DNA of 21,559 bases, from positions 1-21,559 of the forward strand of contig URDC01000030.1 of NCBI GenBank assembly GCA_900546565.1, given 5' to 3'. The stretch's first letter is position 1, and each line of letters opens with the position of its first letter. The notes below the pieces were generated by a model. The model was not told the origin of the DNA, did not search any database, and saw only the letters and a list, made by a program, of their open reading frames with translations. A program made the position numbers and the translations under genes. Below are positions 7,747 to 14,199 of the stretch, one piece after another. The stretch comes from an uncultured Opitutales bacterium. GTDB taxonomy: Bacteria; Verrucomicrobiota; Verrucomicrobiia; Opitutales; Intestinicryptomonadaceae.

Positions 7747-8439
7747 ATGAACGCCGATTCAAAAATTGCCTGTTTATTCGATTGGGACGGAACCGTTGTG
7801 GACTCGGGGCACACGCACGAACAGACTTGGATTATGCTTGCCGCGTCGCGCGGGCTGCCGCTTATCGACAACTTTTTTTCCGAGACTTTCGGCAAGCGCA
7901 ACGTCGAGATTATTTCGAAAATCCTCCGTTGGAGCGACGACCCCGCCGAGGTGCAGAAAATGTCCGATTGGAAGGAAGCCGAATACCGCCGCATTGTCGC
8001 CGAGCGCGGTGTGCCCGTCGTTGCGGGCGCGGAGGATTTTTTGAAGTCGCTTGGCGAAGTCGGGATTTTGTGCGCAGTGGCATCGTCCACGCCGAGGGCG
8101 AATCTTGACGCGACCGTCGCAAAGCTCGGCTTCGGGCGGTATTTCGGCGCGTATTCCGCCTCCGAGGACGTCTCCCGCGGCAAGCCCGCGCCCGACGTGT
8201 TTTTGAATGCGGCGCAAAAACTCGGCGCAAAGCCGCAAAATTGCGTCGTCTTCGAGGACTCCCTCGCGGGCATTCAGGCGGGCGTCGCAGCGGGCATGAA
8301 AACCGTCGCGCTCACGACCACAAACCCGCGCGAATTCTGGCTTTCGCGCGGTGCGGACGCGCGCCCCGACGCCGTAATCGACAATTTTTCGGGGCTTGAC
8401 GCCAATTTTGCAGAACGCATTTTCCAAAAGAATGTCTAA
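7747..8439 (+). CDS. HAD-superfamily phosphatase (phosphoglycolate phosphatase-like)
   Basis: This 230-aa haloacid dehalogenase hydrolase of subfamily IA transfers phosphate through an aspartyl intermediate, usually from a small sugar phosphate or phosphoglycolate. Motif I is FDWDGTVVDS with nucleophile D12 and general acid D14. Motif II is the serine/threonine in VASSTP (about 113-115), motif III is K146 in RGKPAPD, and motif IV is FEDSLAGIQAG with D171. A helical cap lies between residues 20 and 90. The ATG at 7747 is chosen because the FDWDGT motif normally starts within 15 residues of the N-terminus; the 30 upstream in-frame residues look non-coding. uvrB starts 6 nt after its stop codon, so the two are cotranscribed. 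The substrate cannot be deduced; Gph- and beta-phosphoglucomutase-like enzymes share these motifs. Confidence 0.88.
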   Translation: MNADSKIACLFDWDGTVVDSGHTHEQTWIMLAASRGLPLIDNFFSETFGKRNVEIISKILRWSDDPAEVQKMSDWKEAEYRRIVAERGVPVVAGAEDFLKSLGEVGILCAVASSTPRANLDATVAKLGFGRYFGAYSASEDVSRGKPAPDVFLNAAQKLGAKPQNCVVFEDSLAGIQAGVAAGMKTVALTTTNPREFWLSRGADARPDAVIDNFSGLDANFAERIFQKNV

Positions 8440-8445
8440 ACCGAA

Positions 8446-10398
8446 ATGGCGGAAGAACTTTTCAAACTGCATTCCAAATACGCGCTTTCGGGCGACCAGC
8501 CGCAGGCGGTAGAAACGCTCACGCGCAGCATTCTTGCGGGCAACAAATATACCACACTCGTGGGCGTAACGGGTTCGGGCAAGACGTTTACAATGGCGAA
8601 CGTCATAAAAAATCTGAACCGCCCCGCGCTGATAATTTCGCACAACAAGACGCTCGCCGCGCAGCTTTATTCGGAGTTCAAGGAGTTTTTCCCCGAAAAT
8701 GCCGTCGAATATTTCGTGAGCTATTACGACTATTACCAGCCCGAAGCCTACATTCCGCAGACCGACACCTATATCGAAAAGGATTCCTCCGTAAATGACG
8801 AGATTGAAAAACTGCGCATTTCCGCGGCGTCTTCGCTCGTATCGCGCCGCGACGTGATTGTGATTGCTACGGTTTCGTGCATCTACGGATTGGGCTCGCC
8901 CGAAGACTTCAAAAAGCTGATGATTCCGCTTCGCAGGGGGCTCGAATACTCGCGCGCGGATTTCGTAAAAGATCTCGTTTCCATTAGCTACGAACGCAAC
9001 AACACCGCATTCGAGCGCGGTATGTTCAGGGTTCGCGGCGACGTTGTCGACGTCTTTCCCGCGTATCTGGACACCGCCCTGCGCGTCGAATTTTTCGGCG
9101 ACGAAATCGACAGCCTTAAAAAAATCGACCCCATTACCGCCTCGGTAGTCGGGCGCATCGACAGGTTCGACTTGTATCCCGCAACGGGCTTTGTCACACC
9201 GAAAGACAGGATTGCCGCCGCCATTCCCGAAATCAGAAAAGAGCTTGCCGAGCGCGTCGCCGAGCTTGAAAGCCAAAACAAACTCGTCGAGGCGCAGCGC
9301 ATAAAAATGCGCACCGAGCAGGATTTGGACTTGCTCGCCGAGACGGGTTTTTGCACGGGCATCGAAAATTATTCGCGCCACTTGTCGGGGCGCGAGGCGG
9401 GCTCGCGCCCGTGGTGTCTGCTCGACTTCTTCCCGAAAGACACCCTGCTTTTCATCGACGAAAGCCACGTCAGCTACCCGCAGATTCGCGGTATGTTCAA
9501 CGGCGACCGCTCGCGCAAGGAGCGGCTTATCGAATACGGCTTCCGCCTGCCTAGCGCGCTCGACAACCGCCCCCTGCGCCCCGAGGAATTCGACAAACTC
9601 ACGGGGCAGACGGTTTTCGTCTCGGCTACTCCCGCGCCATTCGAGCTATCCGTTAGCGGCGCGGTTGCCGAACAGATTATCCGTCCGACGGGCTTGCTCG
9701 ACCCCGAGATGGTTGTCCGCCCGATAAAAGGGCAGGTCGAAGATTGCGCCGCCGAAATTGTCGAGGCTGCAAAGCGCAAACAGCGCGTCTTCGTCACGAC
9801 CCTCACAAAGCGTATGAGCGAGGAGATTTCCGAATACCTGCGCGAGTCCGGGATAAGGGTCGAGTATTTGCATTCCGACATCGACGCCATCGAACGCGTC
9901 GAAATTCTGCGGCGTCTGCGCTTGGGCGAGTTCGACGCGCTCGTGGGCGTCAACCTTTTGCGCGAGGGGCTCGATGCGCCAGAAGTTTCGCTCGTGTGCA
10001 TTCTGGACGCCGACAAGGAGGGCTTTCTGCGCAGCGCAACAAGCATTATCCAGACCGCGGGTCGCGCCGCCCGCCACGCCGAGGGCAGGGTCATTCTATA
10101 CGCCGACAACATAACCGGCTCGCTCAAAACCGCGCTCGAAACGTGCAGGCGCAGGCGCGAAATTCAAAGCAAATTCAACGTCGAGCACAAGATTACCCCG
10201 CAGAGCGTATCGCGTCCGATTCAGCCGTCGCTTGTCAAGAAGGACGACAAACTCAAAAAGCTCGCGGCAAAGCCCGAAAGCGAGCTGAAAAAAATCATCG
10301 ACGAAATGACCGCTGAAATGCTGCTTGCCGCCGACCGCCTCGAATTCGAAAAAGCCGCCCTCATTCGCGACCAGATAAAAATTTTGCGCAAAAAATAG
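8446..10398 (+). CDS. uvrB: Excinuclease ABC subunit B
   Basis: UvrB is the damage-verifying helicase-like subunit of the UvrABC nucleotide excision repair complex. The 650-aa length is slightly below the usual 660-680. The Walker A motif is GVTGSGKT (40-47). The damage-probing beta-hairpin region shows YYDYYQPEAYIPQTDTYIEK, and motif II is DESHV followed by QIRGMFNGDRSRKE. The C-terminal helicase motifs include NLLREGLDAPEVSLV, LDADKEGFLRS and QTAGRAAR. The last 40 residues (EFEKAALIRDQI) form the UVR domain that contacts UvrA and UvrC. The gene starts 6 nt after the HAD phosphatase stop codon, without a clear Shine-Dalgarno, so coupled translation is likely. The weak GGCAA/TTGCC inverted repeat after its stop codon (10419-10436) has no T-run and is not a convincing terminator. 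Confidence 0.98.
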   Translation: MAEELFKLHSKYALSGDQPQAVETLTRSILAGNKYTTLVGVTGSGKTFTMANVIKNLNRPALIISHNKTLAAQLYSEFKEFFPENAVEYFVSYYDYYQPEAYIPQTDTYIEKDSSVNDEIEKLRISAASSLVSRRDVIVIATVSCIYGLGSPEDFKKLMIPLRRGLEYSRADFVKDLVSISYERNNTAFERGMFRVRGDVVDVFPAYLDTALRVEFFGDEIDSLKKIDPITASVVGRIDRFDLYPATGFVTPKDRIAAAIPEIRKELAERVAELESQNKLVEAQRIKMRTEQDLDLLAETGFCTGIENYSRHLSGREAGSRPWCLLDFFPKDTLLFIDESHVSYPQIRGMFNGDRSRKERLIEYGFRLPSALDNRPLRPEEFDKLTGQTVFVSATPAPFELSVSGAVAEQIIRPTGLLDPEMVVRPIKGQVEDCAAEIVEAAKRKQRVFVTTLTKRMSEEISEYLRESGIRVEYLHSDIDAIERVEILRRLRLGEFDALVGVNLLREGLDAPEVSLVCILDADKEGFLRSATSIIQTAGRAARHAEGRVILYADNITGSLKTALETCRRRREIQSKFNVEHKITPQSVSRPIQPSLVKKDDKLKKLAAKPESELKKIIDEMTAEMLLAADRLEFEKAALIRDQIKILRKK

Positions 10399-10466
10399 CC
10401 CTCGCGGCGCGAATTTTGGGCAAAATAAGTATTGCCAAAACCCGCCGCGCGGTTAGCCTGCTTTGT

Positions 10467-11381
10467 ATGAGACTTTATCTTTTTGTCCTGTTGTTTTCGG
10501 CCGCCGCCGCAGTTGCGGCGCAGTTCGATTTGCAGACGAATATCGCCAAGGCGCGCAACGGCGATCCCGAAGCGTTGAACGCCCTCGGCGAATTCTACGC
10601 CGACGGCGACGGCGGCAAGTTCGTGCCCAACTTTAAACTCGCCGTCGATTTCTGGCGCAAAGCCGCAAAGGCGGGCAACGCAAAGGCGTTTACCAACTTG
10701 GGAATGTCCTACTATTCTGGCAACGGCGTCGAGCGCAATGTGCCCACTGCCGTCGAATTTTGGAACGAGGGCGCGAAGGGCGGCGACGCCGTCGCGCAGT
10801 ATATGCTCGGCAACGCCTATTGTCAGGGAATTTCCGTAATGCCCGATATGCCGACGGCCGCCTTCTGGTGGGAGAAAGCTGCCGAACAGGGCAATATGCG
10901 CGCACAGTGCAATCTGGCATTCGCCTACGCAAAGGGGCAGGGCGTGCGCAAGCGCGACCCGAAAAAGGCGTTCGAGCTTTGGAAAAAATCCGCCGAACAG
11001 GGGCACGACATCGCGCAGGTCTACCTCGCACTCTGCTATTACACTGGCGACGGCGTCGAAAAGGATTTGAAAAAAGCCGTAGCAATCTGGCATTCAGCCG
11101 CCGAAATCGAGGGCAACACCGACGCTCTCTACTATTTGGGCGTAGTCTACGTTTCGGGCGACGGCGCGCCGAAAAACATTCCGCAGGCATACCGCTACTT
11201 TTTGACGGCGGCTTCGCGCGGACACACGCAGGCAAAGGCGGAGGTCGAAAAACTCAGAGTCGCCTACGGCGACAAGGCATTGGCGGATGCCGCCCGCGCC
11301 CAAATCAAGGCCATGGAGGAGGCCGACAAACCTTCGGCAACTCCTCCCAAAGAAACGCAATCCAAATCAACCTTAAAATAG
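10467..11381 (+). CDS. Secreted Sel1-repeat protein
   Basis: The 304-aa protein has a signal peptide (MRLYLFVLLFSAAAAVAA) followed by about six Sel1-like repeats, a TPR-like alpha-solenoid used for protein-protein contacts. The repeats are recognisable by their shared core, for example NLGMSYYSGNGVERN, NLAFAYAKGQGVRKR, LALCYYTGDGVEKD and LGVVYVSGDGAPKN, spaced about 36 residues apart. After the last repeat the tail (about 265-304) is charged and rich in Ala, Lys, Ser and Pro. The ATG at 10467 is chosen because it begins the signal peptide; an in-frame start at 10416 would add 17 residues of non-signal sequence. The partner is unknown. It is flanked by uvrB and the sialate esterase gene, which say little about its role. 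Confidence 0.88.
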   Translation: MRLYLFVLLFSAAAAVAAQFDLQTNIAKARNGDPEALNALGEFYADGDGGKFVPNFKLAVDFWRKAAKAGNAKAFTNLGMSYYSGNGVERNVPTAVEFWNEGAKGGDAVAQYMLGNAYCQGISVMPDMPTAAFWWEKAAEQGNMRAQCNLAFAYAKGQGVRKRDPKKAFELWKKSAEQGHDIAQVYLALCYYTGDGVEKDLKKAVAIWHSAAEIEGNTDALYYLGVVYVSGDGAPKNIPQAYRYFLTAASRGHTQAKAEVEKLRVAYGDKALADAARAQIKAMEEADKPSATPPKETQSKSTLK

Positions 11382-11430
11382 TTGAATCGAAATTTTTACA
11401 ATAAATAGAAGATAACAAGGATAGATAATC

Positions 11431-12981
11431 ATGATTAAAAAAACGTTGATATTGATTGCGGCTACGCTCGCGGCTTCGGCTTCGTTTGCCGAAATAAAAA
11501 TGCCGCGCGTGTTTTCGGACAATATGGTGGTTCAGGCGGGCAAGCCGAACCGCTTCTGGGGAACGTCGCTGCCCGATGCCGACATAACGCTCGCCTTTGA
11601 CGGCAAGACTTTTAAAACGAAATCCGACAAAAACGGCGCGTGGCTCGTCGAAACCTCCGCGTTCGAAAAGAGCTTTGTCCCGCGCGAAATCGCCGTCTAC
11701 GAAAACGGCAAACCCGCCAAAACAATCAAGAACGTCCTCGTCGGCGAAGTCTGGCTTTTGAGCGGTCAGAGCAATATGCAATACGGCGTCGGCGGAACGC
11801 CCGACTGCGAGGCCGCAAAAAAACGCGCTTCGGCAAACATCAGGGTTTTCTACCAACCGTCTAGCGCGATGTCCCTTAAAAGGGAAACGGATTCCCACGA
11901 GTCGTCGCACTGGAAAATCGCCTCCGACAGAACCGTGCCGTCGTTCAGTGCAATCGGATATTTCTTTGCCGAAGAATTGTCTAAAAAGCTCGACACGCCC
12001 GTTGGGCTTATTGATACCCCTCTTGGAGGCACGAAAATGCAGTGTTGGCTGCCGGAGGAAAAACTGACAACGCAGTATTTGTCGGAAACCTTGGAGCGTC
12101 ACAACAGGGAGTTGAAGACTTTCGACTATAAAAAACAGCTTGCCGACTACGAAAAACGCCTCGCCGATTTCGACAGCGCACACAAGGGCAAAAAACTGTC
12201 GAAGGAGGAGGCGCAGAAACGCCAGCATATTTTGTGGACGCGCCCGAACCAAATCTCGCCGTGGCGTCCGCAGGAAGCTCCGTGTTGTATGTATAACGCC
12301 AAGATTTCACCCGTTCAGGGCATCGCAATCCGCGGGTTCGTCTGGTATCAGGGCGAGGACGACGCAAGCAATCCGCGCCGCGTGCATTTCGACGAAAACC
12401 TCGTCCTGCTCGTAAAAACTTGGCGCGAACTTTGGAACTCGAAAAATATGCCCTTCTACGTGTTCCAGCTGCCGTCGTATACCACGAAGAGCGACTGGGC
12501 GGACGTGCGCGAACGTCAATACAAGGCGTGCAAGTCGCTAAAAAACGCGCACCTTATTTGCACGTTCGACACAGGCGAGGAATTCGACATTCACCCGCGC
12601 GACAAAATGCCGCTTGCGAAACGCCTGTTCGATTTGGCAATGCAATACACCTACAAGGACAAGTCGTTTTTCGGCGATTCTCCCGAGCTTAAAGGTATCG
12701 AATACCGCGGCGACAAAGCCTACGCGACATTCGCGCATTGCGGAAAGGGCTTGAAGTTAAACGGCAGCCCGCGCGGCTTCGAGGTTCTTGTCGGCGGCAA
12801 ATGGACGCCCGCTTCGGCGCGTCTAATCGCCAAGAACCGTCTCGAAATTTCCGCAGCCGAAAAGGGCGCGAAAGTCGAGGGCGTGCGCTACGGCTGGAAA
12901 TGCTGGGCAAAGCCCGACGTCTGCCTGTTCGGCTCGAACGGAATGCCCGCATACCCGTTCACCAACGCCAAAGGGCAATAA
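11431..12981 (+). CDS. Sialate O-acetylesterase-like SGNH hydrolase, secreted
   Basis: The 516-aa secreted esterase belongs to the SGNH/sialate O-acetylesterase family, whose members remove O-acetyl groups from sialic acids or plant polysaccharides. A signal peptide (MIKKTLILIAATLAASASFA) is followed by a beta-rich N-terminal part with the common MPRVFSDNMVVQ segment. The nucleophile is S114 in LLSGQSNM. The GLIDTPLGGTKMQCW and GFVWYQGEDDA blocks supply the oxyanion-hole glycine and acidic contacts, and the catalytic D386/H388 pair is in EEFDIHPRDK. Residues about 210-265 form an insertion of charged helices common in this family. AAGGAT lies about 8 nt before the ATG. The natural substrate (host sialoglycan or acetylated plant glycan) cannot be told from sequence. 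Confidence 0.9.
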   Translation: MIKKTLILIAATLAASASFAEIKMPRVFSDNMVVQAGKPNRFWGTSLPDADITLAFDGKTFKTKSDKNGAWLVETSAFEKSFVPREIAVYENGKPAKTIKNVLVGEVWLLSGQSNMQYGVGGTPDCEAAKKRASANIRVFYQPSSAMSLKRETDSHESSHWKIASDRTVPSFSAIGYFFAEELSKKLDTPVGLIDTPLGGTKMQCWLPEEKLTTQYLSETLERHNRELKTFDYKKQLADYEKRLADFDSAHKGKKLSKEEAQKRQHILWTRPNQISPWRPQEAPCCMYNAKISPVQGIAIRGFVWYQGEDDASNPRRVHFDENLVLLVKTWRELWNSKNMPFYVFQLPSYTTKSDWADVRERQYKACKSLKNAHLICTFDTGEEFDIHPRDKMPLAKRLFDLAMQYTYKDKSFFGDSPELKGIEYRGDKAYATFAHCGKGLKLNGSPRGFEVLVGGKWTPASARLIAKNRLEISAAEKGAKVEGVRYGWKCWAKPDVCLFGSNGMPAYPFTNAKGQ

Positions 12982-13028
12982 TCCCCGTTTTGGCTTGATT
13001 TTTACAACGCTTGATTTTGTATAAAAAT

Positions 13029-13919
13029 ATGGAACTCAATCTACCAGAAAAACCCCTGATGAGTGTCGAGGGGCTTCCCTTCAAAAAAGTTTCGACGGGC
13101 AAGGTCAGGGAGAATTTCGATTTGGGCGACGAGCTTTTGATTGTCGCAACCGACCGAATCTCTGCCTTCGACGTCATTATGCCCAACGGCGTCCCCGGCA
13201 AGGGCATTTTGCTCACGCAGATTAGCCTGCTGTGGTTCAGACTCGCCGCGCAGGTTATGCCCACGCATCTTGTCGAGAACCACGACGGGCGCGTGCGCGA
13301 GCTGCTCAAAGACCGCCCCGAACTTGTCCAGCGTTCGATGATTGTCAAAAAGCTTTCGCCTATGCCGATTGAGGCAATCGCGCGCGGCTATTTGGCGGGC
13401 AGCGGCTGGAAGCAGTATCTCGAAACGGGCAAACTCTTCGAATTTACCCTTCCCGCAGGCATGAAGGAATCTCAGAAGTTGCCCGAGCCGCTTTTCACCC
13501 CCACCACGAAGGCGGCGCAAGGCCACGATATGCCCATTACCAACGAAGAATGCGCCAAACTCTTGGGCGATTCGCTCTTCAACCAGATAAAATCGGCAAG
13601 CCTCAAACTTTACGAAATGGGGGCGAAGAAGGCGGCGGAATGCGGTATAATCTTGGCGGACACGAAATTCGAATTCGGCACGGACGCCGCAGGCAAAGTC
13701 TACCTCATCGACGAGGTTCTCACGCCCGACTCTTCGCGCTATTGGCCCGCCGACAAATACGAGGTCGGACGCGCCCAGACTTCATACGACAAGCAGTATG
13801 TCCGCGATTGGCTCGAAGCTTCGGGTTGGAACAAAAAAGCCCCCGCTCCCGTCCTTCCCGACGAGGTTGTCCGCAACACAATCAAGTGCTACTCCGAAGC
13901 CCTCTCCAAACTTTTTTAA
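13029..13919 (+). CDS. purC: Phosphoribosylaminoimidazole-succinocarboxamide synthase
   Basis: PurC ligates aspartate to CAIR with ATP to make SAICAR in purine synthesis. The 296-aa product is of the longer form of the enzyme. Typical segments are GKVRENFDLGDELLIVATDR, ISAFDVIMPNGVPGKG, the EAIARGYLAGSGWKQY block and the TPTTKAAQGHD segment, then LADTKFEFG and LIDEVLTPDSSRYWP. The start at 13029 (ATG) is chosen over a TTG at 13011, and an ATG at 13059 is also possible; none has a good Shine-Dalgarno. A TATAAA at 13020-13025 lies only 3 nt before the ATG at 13029, which would favour 13059 if it is a real -10 box. The last codons (CTT TTT TAA) lie inside the first unit of the R1 repeat array, so the array overlaps the C-terminal end of the gene. 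Confidence 0.96.
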   Translation: MELNLPEKPLMSVEGLPFKKVSTGKVRENFDLGDELLIVATDRISAFDVIMPNGVPGKGILLTQISLLWFRLAAQVMPTHLVENHDGRVRELLKDRPELVQRSMIVKKLSPMPIEAIARGYLAGSGWKQYLETGKLFEFTLPAGMKESQKLPEPLFTPTTKAAQGHDMPITNEECAKLLGDSLFNQIKSASLKLYEMGAKKAAECGIILADTKFEFGTDAAGKVYLIDEVLTPDSSRYWPADKYEVGRAQTSYDKQYVRDWLEASGWNKKAPAPVLPDEVVRNTIKCYSEALSKLF

Positions 13920-14050
13920 ATGTTGGGCACCGGCGGCGATTGATTTTATCAATGCGCCTTTGTCCAACTTTTTTAAATGACGGGCACCGGCGCGGGATTT
14001 TTTTATATGACGGGCACTGGCGGCGATTGATTTTATCAATACGCCTTTGC
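13906..14050 (+). repeat. Structured repeat R1, three tandem units
   Basis: Three related units follow one another. Unit 1 is 13906-13962, unit 2 about 13964-13998 (shortened) and unit 3 about 13999-14050. Each carries a T-run, then ATGACGGGCACCGG or a close variant. Units 1 and 3 continue into a hairpin: GGCG, then ATTGAT, a TTT loop, ATCAAT and CGCC (13932-13958 in unit 1), followed by TTTG. Unit 2 lacks the inner hairpin. Unit 1 starts inside the purC coding region, using its last two codons and stop. The T-runs precede the hairpins, so this is not a normal terminator array. A further diverged copy with compensating changes lies at 21237-21267. Confidence 0.75.
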
Positions 14051-14074
14051 CCCACGCCTACACAACTTTATTAA
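14047..14074 (+). promoter_or_regulatory. Candidate promoter for the chemosensory operon
   Basis: TTGCCC (14047-14052) and TATTAA (14069-14074) are 16 nt apart, each matching the consensus at 4/6 positions. This would give a leader of roughly 120 nt that contains the whole R2 repeat. The site is weak, and read-through from purC is an alternative because no classic terminator separates them. Confidence 0.3.
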
Positions 14075-14112
14075 CAACCAACCAACAGTCAGCTACAAAA
14101 CGAAAGAGAAAG

Positions 14113-14199
14113 GAATAGCAGGGGAACAGCGGGAACATTTTGCGGAGCAAAATCCGCTGTCGGGGGCTGTAGCCCCGCTATGGCAGCCTGCCCAGCAGG
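14113..14199 (+). repeat. Structured repeat R2, copy B, ending at the MCP start codon
   Basis: Hairpin 1 pairs ACAGCGG (14126-14132) with CCGCTGT (14154-14160), and TTTTGC (14138-14143) with GCAAAA (14147-14152). Hairpin 2 is GGGGCT-GT-AGCCCC near 14163-14176. Hairpin 3 pairs CCTGC (14187-14191) with GCAGG (14195-14199) around CCA, the same loop as in copy A. Compared with copy A the stems differ by paired substitutions (for example TTTTAC/GTAAAA against TTTTGC/GCAAAA, and CCCGC/GCGGG against CCTGC/GCAGG). The last base of hairpin 3 directly precedes the ATG of the receptor gene. Confidence 0.75.

Noticed and set aside
13020..13025. TATAAA as -10 box for purC
   Set aside because: It ends 3 nt before the favoured ATG and its best -35 match is 19 nt away, so it was not listed as a feature; it only matters if translation starts at 13059.
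13906..14050. CRISPR array or intrinsic terminator array after purC
   Set aside because: Only three units exist, their spacing is irregular, they contain their own hairpins with no unique spacers, and the T-runs come before the stems instead of after.
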